Below, piece after piece: positions 21,937-34,179 of a DNA stretch of 64,000 nucleotides. The position numbers and the translations under genes were made by a program. Numbering within the stretch: the first letter of the stretch is position 1; each line of letters opens with the position of its first letter. The notes below the pieces were generated by a model. It ran no database searches. It saw only the letters and a program-made list of their open reading frames with translations, and had not been told where the DNA came from. Origin of the DNA: Linyphia triangularis (lineage: Eukaryota; Arthropoda; Arachnida; Araneae; Linyphiidae); NCBI GenBank assembly GCA_963978545.1, contig OZ021727.1, positions 16,876,743 to 16,940,742 of the forward strand. Reading direction: 5' to 3'.

Positions 21937-22872
21937 TTTATTTGGGGCTAACAAATCCCCAGACGGCTAATTTACTAACTTGCCGTCACCTAATCCAGCC
22001 GAATAAAGTTGCAATTTCAAATAAAAGTTGGCGTTGCATATAAAGAATTTATAGAAATAACTTTGTTTTTGTTGGTTAGTTTTTTTGTATGCAAAAACAA
22101 AGAAAATAAAGAAATAAAAGAAAGTTGCAATTTCACATAAAAGTTGGCATCGCATATACAGAATTTATAGAAATAACTTTGTTTTTGTAGGTTAGTTTTT
22201 TTGTATGCAAAAACAAAGAAAATAAAGAAATAAAAGAAAGTTGCAATTTCACATAAAAGTTGGCATTGCATATACAGAATTTATAGAAATAACTTTGTTT
22301 TTGTGGGTTAGTTTTTTTGTATGCGAAAACAAAGAAAATAAAGAAATAAAAGAAAGTGGCAATTTCACATAAAAGTTGGCATTGCATATAAAGAATTTAT
22401 AGAAATGACTTTGTTTTTGTAGGTTAGTTTTTTTGTATGCGAAAACAAAGAAAAGAAAGTGGCAATTTCACATAAAAGTTGGCATTACATATATAGAATT
22501 TATAGAAATGACTTTGTTTTTGTAGGTTAGTTTTTTTGCAAGCGAAAACAAAGAAAAGAAATTGGCAATTTCACATAAAAGTTGGCATTGCATATACAGA
22601 ATTTATAGAAATAACTTTGTTTTCATGGATTAGTTTTTTTGTTTGCGAAAACAAAGAAAAGAAAGAAAGAAAAGAAAGTGGCAATTTCACATAAAAGTTG
22701 GCATTGCATATAAAGAATTTATAGAAATAACTTTGTTTTCATGGATTAGTTTTTTTGTTTGCGAAAACAAAGAAAAGAAAGAAAGAAAAGAAAGTGGCAA
22801 TTTCACATAAAAGTTGGCATTGCATATAAAGAATTCATAGAAATAACTTTGTTTTCATGGGTTAGTTTTTTT
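21937..22872 (+). mobile_element. Composite repeat family K, copy 3, with about 116-bp tandem array
   Basis: A head with ggctaacaaatcc, cttgccgtcacctaatccagc is followed by about eight units of roughly 102-120 bp. Each unit has ttgcaatttcacataaaagttggc, gcatata-agaatttatagaaat and a gcaaaaacaaagaaaa box (starts near 22006, 22122, 22238, 22354). The later units vary by short gaaa-box deletions. Three overlapping 84-codon minus-strand ORFs here are products of the repeat. Confidence 0.9.
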
Positions 22873-22956
22873 CATGAATTTTCGTACATTCTACCCTTAT
22901 TTCAAAATACCACGCTTTAACATATTACGTTTCTTAACAGTCTTATTTCTTTCCAG

Positions 22957-23245
22957 CTTACCGGTCAGCAAAGAGAGCCCAGCCCTGGGATTCGCCAACA
23001 GCATAGCAGCCATGATCTGCTCCACAGTCGTGCCGGACCTGACTAGAAGTATGATGGCGCAGGCGCAACCCGCCCCCAAGAGCCCCTGTCACAGCCCGAG
23101 TTCCAGTCTGAGGAGATCCAGGCTCAGCATCCCTGAGGAGACATCACGGTACAGACGGACGGATGGACAGAGACTGGTAGAAACTGAGTTCAGCAAGACG
23201 GAGAAGCCGCCAAGAGTCCCAAGCATCCTCGTCACCAGCTTCTGA
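22957..23245 (+). CDS. PDZ-domain protein, terminal exon
   Basis: The acceptor is TTTCTTTCCAG at 22956. The first C completes a Ser codon with the preceding AG, after which the frame stays open for 95 codons to TGA at 23243-23245; the other two frames close early. It encodes LPVSKESPALGFANSIAA, then a Pro/Ser-rich tail (APKSPCHSPSSSLRRSRLS) and ends PSILVTSF. The last three residues T-S-F fit the class I PDZ-ligand pattern (S/T-x-hydrophobic), so the protein might bind another PDZ domain or itself; that is inference. A potential internal donor (acg|gtacag at about 23149) leaves an alternative 3' end possible. Confidence 0.75.
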
Positions 23246-24200
23246 GTTCTCATACTTAAGGTGTCTGTCTTTACCATAGACCTGATGGAAACACAACATA
23301 TATGTAGGGCTAAATATTGCTTTATAAGTTACGAAAGTTATTGCCAGATAGAACAAAAATGATTATAGGTTGTTAAGAAGAGTAAAGTGAAAATATCATG
23401 ATTTCATTTATTATTAACATTTTAGAAATTATTTACAGGTGCCATAACGATTTTGACTGAGAAATAAATTTAAAACACAGTTAAAAGACCTCCAAAGGTA
23501 GACACATACATACCGAAATCAATATAAATGAATTAAAAAATAGCCCACTCTGTTTTTCTACGAATTTTGTTAATGAGCTTTAATCATCATTATTTTATCT
23601 GGTTTAAATTTGAATAACAATATTTACAGGGAATTGTGAGACAAGAAATATTGCATTAGGTCGGTGGAGCAGGAAATGTTAGTGGTCACTCTTAATATAG
23701 GTGGTGGTGTCTTTGCAAACACATTGAAGTATGAGCCTCTTTGCATACGAAGTGACAATAGGATTCTGATATGAACAACTGTGGTTGACATTATGCCCAT
23801 AGTAGATTCATTTCAATAAGCAGTCTTTGATAACGACCTAATGAGGATAAATAACGAATCCTCAATTTATAAAACTTGACGTTTTGGACTTGCTGAAATG
23901 AGTTAGAACCTTATCAACGCCAAAAGTTTAAGTATCCATGGGTACATTTAAAATATTAATTTTCACCCCCTTCTGCTTTTAAAATATTATACTTTATTTA
24001 AAAATTATATTTCTCTAAAAATATGTTAATTGCGACATTATAGGAGATTGCGTTCAAAATAGGTCAAGCTCATTTTAAGAAAACTACTTCAAGTTAGGCA
24101 ATAAATATACTTTATGACATACAATCAATTTAGCAACATTTGTATGGACATTTAATTGGTGTGGATACATGATTTTTTTTTTTTTTTTTTAAAGGAATTG
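23246..24200 (+). other. Possible 3' UTR and downstream spacer
   Basis: The first aataaa-type signal after the stop is at about 23464. No further coding signal is seen. Confidence 0.4.
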
Positions 24201-24204
24201 TTAT

Positions 24205-25150
24205 CTTTGAAATGACATGGCTGCATAAGCTTACCAATGAGGCTTATTTTGATTTGGATTGATGTTTCAATAAATATATGGTGTAATTAATATGACGCAC
24301 TGAAAGCCCGTCTGTGTCTTGTAATGCCACAAAATTCTATAAAGTAACCATTTGTACCACTGTCCAATAAGGGGATTAAAGGGCAATGGACATTTCCCGC
24401 ATTTTTTAAAAACGAGTGAAATTAGTTTATATTTATAAAGAATTTCTTTCTAATCCCAAACATTCAAACAAAAGTTCTTAAAAAAAATTAGTTATTTCAA
24501 TATTAAGAAAAGAAAATGTCTCAAAACCTAACCAAATCCAGTCCGATCAAAACACTTAACTATAGCTTTGAGGTCAAAACTTCCTTCCGTATCTATGGTT
24601 ATCGTGAGGTTTCTGCCAAATAGTTGGCTTTGGTTTGGTAGACCATTGCCATATTCCATCAGGTTGGCGCGATTTGCGAGAAACTCGCAAAACTGGTTTC
24701 CGCTGCTGCATTTCAAGCCAAGTTGTTTGAGATCAAGTGACGTCACATTCAATTCGAGCCGAATGAATCGTTTTCTCGCCAAAGTCTAACAAGGGAACTT
24801 TGATGGCAAATTAAAAAAAAGAAAAAGCTCATTGAGCAGAAATTTTTGTGTTTATGGCCTTTTAGAATTGAAAAAAATAATAATAATAAAAAATGCGGGA
24901 ATCATCGATTTTCCTGAAGGAATCGGTATACTCATTGCGCTAATGTGGGGATTGTCCATTTTCTTGATGGAAACGGTATACTCATTATGTTATATTTAGA
25001 TTTTACAAAAATTTGCCACTACATTTCAATATTGTAAATGATTTTGCAAACCAGTGTGTTTGAAATTCCATACCTGTCTCGACCACGTACCACTTGTCTC
25101 TTCTATCTGTCTCTCACTGTTTAACAGCTGTGTCGTTTCAAAGTTAGGGA
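24205..25150 (+). pseudogene. Mariner/Tc-like transposase remnant interrupted by another repeat
   Basis: 24215-24345 encodes a degenerate LTNEAYFDLDW ... RTESPSVS block. From about 24995 the sequence resembles the 3' part of the related copy at 41600-41960 (cacttgtctcttct, catttcaa). The stretch in between (about 24380-24985) is bounded by the inverted pair tcccgcattttttaaa (24395) and aaaaaatgcggga (24888), so a MITE seems to have inserted. Many stops; dead. Confidence 0.5.
24380..24985. mobile_element. Probable MITE inserted in a transposase remnant
   Basis: Inverted tcccgcattttttaaa/aaaaaatgcggga arms. The right end is internally duplicated: attttc(c/t)tga(a/t)gga followed by cggtatactcatt occurs at about 24909 and 24959. 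The 84-codon minus-strand frame at 24528-24782 is open but shows no recognisable domain. Confidence 0.45.
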
Positions 25151-27510
25151 GACTTTTCATCTATATCCTGTAAGTGCCCAATTGTATTTTCATAAAACAA
25201 AATTTGCCGAAGAATGTAACAAAATATCAAAGATTTTAAGGCTTCCTAAAATGAATTTGTCCCATTTTGAGAAAAAGAGAACGCAATATCCTTAATTATT
25301 CTTAACAGTTAAGAGCTCTGGTGATATGCGCTATCAACTGGTTATCCTCTGTAAATCAACATTTTATTGCATAAAAGATGCAGGCTATCTGCTTCTCACT
25401 GAAAACATCTGTAGTTGCTTCGTATGCGCGCATTTGATCTGAAGTTGAGAAGTCGAACTTGATACAGGGTCCATCTTTTATTTATGTGAAATAATCGCAA
25501 CAAATAATGAACCCATGTAAAGGATAGTAGTATACTTGCAAAGCCAATTTTCTTTTAAAATTAGATTTTAAAATTTGTCGGTGCTCTCAATTAATTTCAA
25601 CATTTTATCAATGTGGAACATAATAATTTAAAAATTCAATTTGAAGAAATAGAAATATAACCAAGTTAAAACAAAATAGAAATATAACCAAAAACAAACT
25701 TTAGACTAAAAATTAAAAGGAGCACCACGTTTTTCTAAAAAATGTAAGCTAAAATGTACGTGTTATATCCTTAATTTGTTAAGGATATATTGCTTTTAAT
25801 TGCTTTTGGTAGACAATTCAATTTCAAAAATGGATAAAAACACGTAATCAATTATCTTATACAGTAATTTACTATACCCTAAATCCCATTTTAATTTATA
25901 GCATTAGGTACATTTCCATTTTTATAGCAGATTCAGGAATGTTATGTAGTATGAAAAAGCTTCAAAATTGCAAGAAATTAAAAAAAATTGCAGTTTTAAT
26001 TCAAGAAACTGTACATTCAAAAATAAACCAATCGTATCCTAGAAAAAGGTATTATTTAGTTACCGGCAACTATCAAGAGCAACTATTAATAACACAAACT
26101 ATACTGTTACTCTAAATTTTAACGCGAAAGTAATTTTACTGTAAAAGCATTAGCAAACAAATTGAAATATATACATGTTCATTTATAGATTAGTTTGTAA
26201 TTTAGTGTGCTTTTCACACTAAAATGTTTATTGTGGTCTTTTATTCGTCCAACTTTATGACGATGCTTTGACATTTAGCAGAGTATACTCGAACATTTTT
26301 ATCTTGATAATGACCTAATTCATCAGTAAAGTACGAATATGTGCGAAAATTAAATAATAACCTTATGCCAAAGATTAAATGGTAAAGAAACTTTGCTTTC
26401 AAAGTTTTAAACTTCAGAATAAGGGTAGTATATTTATTGTACTTCCTATGCTACTTTCTGTGTAATTGAAAATTTTACAAATTTTTTAGCATGGATCTAA
26501 GTAATACTCACATAATTATCTGTCTTGTTTCTCAAAACCGAATTTATAGACAATGTTCATTCCTAGTTTAGAGTTACAGAAATTTATAAACTCATGAATA
26601 GAAAAAAATGCTGTTTTTATATGTTAAATTATAGAATATAAGTCAAAAGGTTCTTGTTTTTGAAAATGGGAAAATTGTTCCCTCAGTGTGAGATTTAAAT
26701 TCAAAGTAAAAAATAAATAAAAAATATGACACTTTTATAGTGGACATTTTGCGAGCTTAACTTAACGTTGGCTAGATAATTGCTTTATTATTTTAAAGAA
26801 ATTAATACTGTTAGTTCGTGTATCTGTGAACAAAAGAGTTGATACATATATTGGTTTATTGAACAATGTTAACTTTTAAAATTTTAATTATATGAATTCT
26901 TTTGAAGCAAGTATAATTGCAGTTACCAGAAACTATGTGAGAATTTATATAAATTTGTTGTCCTTATTTACAGTTTTTCCTACTTCATAAACTAAAATTT
27001 TCACACGTATTGTAATAAAATTTTAGTAATAGGTTGATAAAAAAAGTTTTTAATTAATTATGTAGCTTATAACCCCTGGACAAACTTGGGAATCATGTTT
27101 TTACGCATCGCTGTAGTTTTAAAATAACAAGACGAAACCTACATGGCCTACCTGTTGATCTCAAATATATTGAAAATTATAGATATAATCGTTATATATT
27201 AGGATTAAAATTAAACCTTTTTACTAACAAGGTACAGACTTAAGTTCTAAGCATGAAAATTGTCGTAAGGCGACGCCCGCTCCCTTTAGCCCAAAAATAC
27301 ATATAGATTAAATTAATTAACCAATTAATCGTTTCCTGACAGTTTGCGTTGTGTTTTAAGTTATAAGCGCCAAATCTTACGGACGTGTTAGGGCAAGGTT
27401 CGTTGAAAACAAGGATTATCAATAAGTTACACCACATTGAGTTAAATTCTCGACCTAAGTACAATAAACAAATTTACCTGAACCAACGACAGCATTGACA
27501 GCAACAGAAC
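25150..27510. other. AT-rich, apparently single-copy DNA
   Basis: No coding exon, element terminus or tandem array could be supported. Short ORFs such as 27240-27464 have no recognisable content. Confidence 0.4.
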
Positions 27511-27520
27511 CCTATCCCCC

Positions 27521-28652
27521 TGTAAGGGAAATGAACATCCCGCACCCAAGAACGATTCTCTTACAAAGGAAGAGTCCAGTTTGAGGTTAAATTGAATAAT
27601 TTATTTTGAATACTGTAAATTAATACGAAAGAGAACACAATGGTTTGTACAATACATAGTCACAAATGCGGCACGGCGCCTGTGGTTGAGAGAGACTCGT
27701 GACATTGTCATATAACAATATTAAATCGGAACATACTACTACTACTTAAACTCTGTTTCCAAATACACATTAAGTCAACCTATTAAACTAGACAGTTATT
27801 TAATTAATTAAACACACTTATATTTAAATTACAATCGCACTAAACTTAATTTTACTGAGAAAGTAAACGTTGCCATTTCTCACTAAGCGAACACAAATTC
27901 TTCTACTAAAAAAGCTGTCCTCCAAACTTAAATTAAATAAACACTTAAATTAATTTTAAACTAATTAAACCTTTGCGGATTTACTGTGCAAGCGAGAACG
28001 AATGCCAGAAGGACTTACCCGTTCATGCAGGAATACATCATCACAGGGCTCTAACCTAGAGTTAGCCGGTCAGAGCGAGATCGTTGCGTCCCCCACGCAC
28101 CTGTTGGTAGACAAGGTAGGCAAAGCAGAGAGGGTCGTGAAATCTTCATTTTTCAGAGTTGTACCAGCTTTTAAAAACTTGGTCAGAATGCAATTGGTGC
28201 GCTACCAGCTTTGCTATAGATTCTGCGCCCTTCATTGGACCATAACCTACGCCTACAAGCAATCAGGGCTGAACCCTTTTTGCTCGGCCAGCCGATTATT
28301 GGTTTCGTTGCGAAATTCACCTCTCTGACCTCCGTCATATAAACACATCCCGCTTGACATTCAGCATCGAAATATATCCGACTTGCATCCGCTCTAAGCC
28401 AGCCCAGACCGACAAAAATCCCCTAACACAACTCTTTCCCCAAAAACATCTGGTTTTAACGAGGCAGAGGACAGTAGGGTGTACCAGACCCTTTACTTTT
28501 AAACTGAGTCATCAACCACCAGTGCAAACACAATTAAAACCACACAAAATTAAACCTCACAAAATCAAAACCTCACAAATTAATTCAAAAACACTTAAAA
28601 GGGGTTGAAGTGTTTTGGGTGAGAATACTCATCCAAATGCCACTTCACCACA
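27521..28652 (-). mobile_element. Candidate long LTR
   Basis: On the minus strand the block starts tgtggtgaagtgg (28652) and ends ttcccttaca (27521), giving TGT...ACA termini, with an aataaa signal at about 27605 and 60-85 bases of U5-like sequence. It is GC-richer than its surroundings. Flanking five-base duplications do not match, so it may be truncated or a different repeat. The plus-strand frame 28002-28328 inside has no recognisable domain. Confidence 0.35.
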
Positions 28653-28659
28653 AAAATCG

Positions 28660-29300
28660 GCGTTTTAGTAAACTTGTTTGCAGAATAATTTACAAGCATT
28701 TTCGTAACAATAATCAGATGTATAACAACTTATATAAATAATTTCTAAGTAGTAAAGACATTGGTAATGAAGGCTCAATAATAAATATTGTTAGTGTAAA
28801 AAATGTTTACTGCAATATTGTCATACTTATCGTATTTGATATGTACAATAATATTTTTAAGGATAGTTATAGTACCATCAATATCGATTATGTTTCTTTG
28901 ATATACTACCTGTATCTTTTTATCAGAAAGTAATAGACATAGAAGCTTAATATTTTTCAGTGCCTTCAACGCACTAGGTATTCAGCATAATTAATTTACT
29001 TCATTTTAGAAATGATTTCATTTGTTCGCTTGATATTTCATAAGAATTTTGTGTTTTTTGGATGAAAAAAAAAAAAAAGCATTGCCAAAATATTTTTTTT
29101 TTAAATATCATTTCAGCAGAATAGCAAGTGTCAGAAGAATGCACTTACAAAAGTTTTGCTTCTATGTTACTTACTTTCTGAGAAAAAATAACGTGATATT
29201 GATTTACTAACATTACCGATATAAAAGGTAGCAACTCTTATTTTGGTTTAGCTATAAAACTGTAACAAATAAAGAAAGACACCAACCCTTTGTAACAACA
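28660..29300. other. AT-rich spacer
   Basis: No supportable feature. The short minus-strand ORF at 28775-28969 is low complexity. Confidence 0.4.
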
Positions 29301-29305
29301 CTAGC

Positions 29306-30412
29306 TGAATACTCGTTCTTCACTACGAAATTTTAACATGTGCAGTATTTTAGCTAGCTGTGTGAGGCCTCGCATTGCGGCAATCTGTCCTTCGTGTATA
29401 AAACCCAGTTTTTGGCGCTTCGCTCGCAGGAAGGTTCATCTCTACGCAAAATCGATCTCGCTTCGTTCGCTTAAAAGTTCATGGACACATAAACACAGGC
29501 TTAATTCACTTGTTAAAAGGTTCATTGCTATAAAGCATAGGCTCGCTTCGCTCACTGAAAGGTTCATTACTGCGTAAGCATAAGCTCGCTTCATACACTA
29601 AAATCTAATTGCTACGTAAAGACTTAATATTGGAAGCCACTTCCTTGTCAAAAAAAAAATTCCCCGTTAATACAATAATACAATACCCCTATAAGACTAT
29701 TTTAACACGTGTTTGTGGAAAGCAAAATTAGAGGCTAAAACTACTTATGTTGAAACTTTCAGAGATCTAGGCCTATTCGAAGTCACTTTTTGTGAAAAAA
29801 ATAATTGAAAAACAAATTAAAATTTTAACATTCTTTTTGTCAGTCCAATTAGAAGGCCAAAACTACTTGTGTTGAAAATTTCAGAAATGTAGCCCAATTA
29901 CAAATCACTTTGTAAAATATTTCTTAATTAATGAAAAAATTAAAAAAATAACAAAATAAAAATTTAAAATTCTGTTTTTTAAAAGTCCAATTAAAAGGCT
30001 AAAACTACTTATGTTGAAAATTTCGGAGCTGTAGCCCTATTAGTAATCAATTTGTAAAATGTTTATTAATTAAATAAAAAAAAAAATTAATAAAGAACAA
30101 AATAAAAATGTAAAGTTCTATTTTTTAAAAGTCCGATTAAAAGGCCAAAACTACTTATGTTGAAAATTACAGAGCTGTAGCCATATTAGATATCGTTTTG
30201 TAACATATTTATTAATTAATTAAAAAAATTAATTAAAAAGAACTAATTAAAATTTTAACATTCTGTTTGGGATGCATAAAATTAGAAAGCCAAACCTACT
30301 TATGCTGAAAATTTCAGAGCTCTACTCCAATTTTAAGTAGGTTTCTCAGATCCACAGAGCCACAGTCAGACAGACACACACGCAGCTTATTTTATTACTA
30401 TAGATTAATCCT
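29306..30412 (+). mobile_element. Dispersed repeat with two internal tandem arrays
   Basis: Starts cactagctgaa. About five 42-43-bp units (cgcttcgctcgc ... aggttcat) follow at 29416, 29459, 29502, 29544 and 29587. Next are five roughly 115-146-bp units sharing ggc(c/t)aaaactacttatgttg and tttcagagctgtagcc. It ends cagacagacacacacgcagc, ttattttattactatagat. This head and tail style is common to a widespread invertebrate repeat class whose enzymology I cannot name from the sequence. Confidence 0.7.
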
Positions 30413-30450
30413 TGAGTAGAAAGTGTCAATTACACTTCAAATTAAATTAA

Positions 30451-30735
30451 CCCTTGGACAGGCGCGCGACCTTTTGTCTCGCGGTTAGTCACGTGGGGAG
30501 CAAATGTCCCCCAAATTCAAATTTTCATGCATACCATTCAATTCGCGACCAAATATCAAAGTAAGTGTGTATTTTAATTAAAAGCATAACATCATTGAAC
30601 AGAAGAAAGTAAAAATTAATATAATACTTTTAAAATAACTTGAAAAAACTGTAAAAAGGCTTTGATCAAGTGCTGCCACCTATTGAGAAATTGAGATTGT
30701 GGATGACATTTGCCTACCGTGCGACTAACAAAAGG
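30451..30735. mobile_element. piggyBac-like MITE
   Basis: TTAA at 30447-30450 and 30736-30739. The left end is cccttggacaggcgcgcg and the right end, read inward, ccttttgttagtcgcacgg. The motif ccttttgt...gttagtc also occurs just inside the left end, so the inverted repeats are imperfect. 285 bp, no ORF. Confidence 0.5.
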
Positions 30736-30909
30736 TTAATAAAATTATTTAAAAATTTTTATTAAGACTCTCGTTGTTACTTCTACATAAAATTATTATC
30801 ACTTGAGAGTTTCGATAAAAAAATTATAATTATAAATTTTCTGGGAATAAATACAGTTCAATAGAACATTTAACAGCTTCGACATCTCAGCAGTCCCAAA
30901 GAACTTTTA

Positions 30910-31088
30910 TTACTGAACAATGTAATCCCATAACAATTTTCGGGCACTTATTCGACTTCTTTTTTTATAAGAAAAACTATCTTCGCTTCTCCCGTGAAAC
31001 TTCAGATAAGAAGCAAAACTATTTCCTTTAACTAATTGAAACACTGAAAAGGAATCGTAATTGCCTTCGGAAAGTATTCCCATAAGAA
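30910..31088 (-). CDS. Candidate terminal exon, unknown protein
   Basis: On the minus strand tttatttgcag (AG at 31090-31089) is followed by an open frame with coding-like composition: MGILSEGNYDSFSVFQLVKG, then SYLKFHGRSEDSF and ISARKLLWDYIVQ. The stop TAA at 30912-30910 overlaps an AATAAA signal, which would give a very short 3' UTR. I recognise no domain and found no upstream partner exon with confidence. A chance ORF remains possible. Confidence 0.35.
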
Positions 31089-31109
31089 CTGCAAATAAAC
31101 TTCGCAAAC

Positions 31110-32761
31110 TTTCTCAGTTTCTTTTTTAATGTAACACTATTTAACTTCGTAACATTTTATTATTTGGGTATATTTTACTGTCTCAATGTTGATTTACGTT
31201 CATTTCAAAACGATGATTTTTTTTGGCGTAATATTTTTATAAGTATTTAAAATTCTTCTTCAACCTCGATATTTAAAACGTATAAATTTAAAAAATAGTT
31301 TATTACGAATGTTTTATTACGTTTAAGAGAAAGAGAGGGAACGGATAAATTATTATATTAATAAAAAAAATTCTATTCTTTCTAAGCTTTGAAATTGTTA
31401 AAATTCTATACTTTGTAAATGTTTAAAATTGTTCTTCAACTTCGTTATTTAAAACTTATAAATTTAAAAATTAGTTTATTTGCGTGTAATAACCTTTAAG
31501 AATGGATAATTTATTATCAAAATAAAATTTTCAATTCTTATAAAAATGTGCCGTGTTTATCCTCAATCTAGTTAATATTCTAATTTAAAATTAGTGTATA
31601 TTAATCAGCAATATTTTACAATTAATTTAAAGTCGTAAAAAATTTATTAGTATAGTAAAAAAAAGATTAACGCGTAAAAAAAGTTTAAGCATGCATCCTT
31701 AGCATACATCGCCAACTTTTATGGGCAGTTGCAACTTATTTAAGCGATTTTGAGTTCAGATCGAAATTTACTAGTTTTTACCACTGCCAAGCAAATATCA
31801 GTTTCGTGTCTTTCATTGACTTTTTTTCCCACAAAAAAAAATTGCACTGCCTTGTTATGTACCATAATTCTATCTGCTAAGTTCTAGATGTATTCGATGA
31901 TGGCAAGTGGGTTAGTTAGCCATCCCAAGATTTTTAATTAGCCATCCGAGAAGTTAACATTAAGAATTTATGAACATCAAATAGATGGGGTTTTACTTTC
32001 CTTAAATATCGCCAAATTGCCCATACTTGAATATGGTTTGGTGTATCTGGATCTGACGTACTGCATTTGAAACGTAGGCAAAAGAGGTATTTTAGTGACA
32101 GCCTCTTAAACTTAATTGAATTCATTATCATTGACAACGAATCCATCTTCAAGTTTTAGTTCGATTGTGTAGCGTCAAGTTGGGTGATTTTCCCTCAATA
32201 ACAAATGGACAAAGAAATTCAAAATTAATATAAAGGATTTAAAATTCGAAATCTTTTTCATTGTGTGTATTTATAAATTAAAAAATGCATTTTTTACTGG
32301 ACTATTATGTATCAATTGCAATAGTTTTACAATGTAAATATTTCGTTATTGCTTTCATACGTAAACATTGACGGTGAATGATCTGAAGGATGGATAGTAT
32401 TTTCATTTATCAATTTTAGCACCAACAAAATTGTGCTTTATTTTTGGTGGTTTACTGATCAAGAAACCCGAAAATAAATGTCTATTTATCCTTATCTTAG
32501 TAAAAGTTTCGGCCATTGAAACTACAAAAATGGCTGAAAAGAACTTTTGTCATGTGAAGGAAAGCAGTGATTAAAGTTCTGGGGAAAACTTTTTCAAAGG
32601 AAGTTTTTTGTGTGTGTGTTGTTTTTTATCTTGTAGTAAACATTATTTTCCCTCAATGATAGGTTTCTTTTGAAAACAAGTTTTGGTCTTTTGATATCTT
32701 CCGTTATAAGTGAAAGATAAGATTGAATTTCTAATATTTAAAGAAAATTATTTTAGAATTA

Positions 32762-32792
<31 letters not shown>

Positions 32793-33930
32793 TTGAAATA
32801 TTTTTTTTTTGAAGAATGAAACACCTTAACGCTTTGGCATATGCAATATGTAAATAAAAAAACTTTAATTAATAATAAAGGTTACCATAGGCATGTGATT
32901 CTAAGGAAATTGCGTTAAAATGCCCGTCTATGTGTTAAGGATAAAGTTACATAAAAACAACTGAAATTTTTTTCATTATAGTTCATTTTGAATTTCTTTT
33001 AATCGTAAGAATTTTTATGAGACTCACTTTGTATTTTGTTGTTTATCGTTTTCCTTCATAATTTCATCTAAAATCCTTTATTTTTCTTCTGCAATTAGAC
33101 TTGAGTTAGAATTCACGTTTGATAAATCCTACGCAAACTCTAATTAATAATTCAAGTTTCCATACACACGTTTTCTAAAGAAATGTTGCTAAACTACATA
33201 TGCAGTTTCTAACGAAGTTTCATAAAAAAAAAAAAAAAATACTAATAATAACTCGTAATATTTTTCTCAATCATTTTGAGTTCATTTTAAACAAAAGAGT
33301 TTTCCCTCATTCTTCGATTCTTACAGTGTACTCTCAAAATTCTATTACCTATCTTCCACTATAATTATTCATGATTACTAAAATCTCGAAAATGACGATT
33401 AAATAAAGACTCTAACCCAAGCAAACATGGTGAAAATTCATGGTCAAATTTATAGTTAATTATACAACCCTCCTTCTATAACTGTAACAACAAAATAGTC
33501 ACGCCTAATCTAGACATTTCAATATCAACCCCAGTAACTATCTACACACTTCAAACTTAACCCACAAAATTATGCGAGTTATCAGCGGTATAACAAGAGA
33601 CACCATCAAATTCCTTCCACTATCAATAGGTTTGGTATAAGTGTTCCATATTGAGCTTTCCACCATCAACCAGCTGCTCGAATGCGATTCAGATTCATAT
33701 AACATGACAGAAACGTGCCATTTGCAAGATTCTGGGACTGTGTTATTCAATCCCTTTTTGCGATTCAATCATTTCTAAATGAGCAATGGTTTATTCAAAA
33801 CAGGCTTCTAAAACTCCTAAAGGTATATTGGTATTCAATTGGGCGGGAATGGAAAGCGCAGAATATTGAATCTAGTATATAAAATGTTTTTACTTGGTCT
33901 TGGTACTAGTTTTACAAGCCTACCTTATGG
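31110..33930. other. AT-rich DNA without supportable genes
   Basis: Minus-strand open frames at 31934-32152 and 33538-33768 have mixed composition that could be coding, but neither has convincing splice sites or a recognisable domain. A T-run lies at about 32762-32787. Confidence 0.4.
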
Positions 33931-34110
33931 CAGTGTGGTTAAAGATGTGGCTTCGTATGACAAGAGTGCCGTTTTTTTTATTTTTTTATTATCTAGGATT
34001 AGGCACGGATGCTCGTTGTGGTTCAGAATCCACGTTAAGTTTAAGGCCCCGGCCTGATTATCCGTTATTGAGCACAAGTATAGATAGGTCATTGAGCGCA
34101 CAAATCAACC
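33930..34110 (+). mobile_element. Possible decayed tRNA-derived SINE
   Basis: tggcagtgtggttaaagatg resembles an RNA polymerase III A box and gtggttcagaatccac a B box, but about 75 bases separate them, including a T-run insertion. The identification is weak. Confidence 0.25.
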
Positions 34111-34179
34111 AACTAATTTATTTATTCGACTATGCCCACAATACTCTTTGAATAGTTCTATAAATTTAAAATTTTTTTG

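Noticed and set aside
22017..22387. Three near-identical 84-codon minus-strand ORFs
   Set aside because: They follow the roughly 116-bp repeat unit and run into each other; no promoter, splice sites or domain.
28002..28328. 108-codon ORF
   Set aside because: Located in a candidate LTR on the opposite strand; no recognisable domain.
31934..33768. Two minus-strand ORFs (31934-32152, 33538-33768) as exons upstream of 30910-31088
   Set aside because: No matching splice phases or recognisable protein content could be established.
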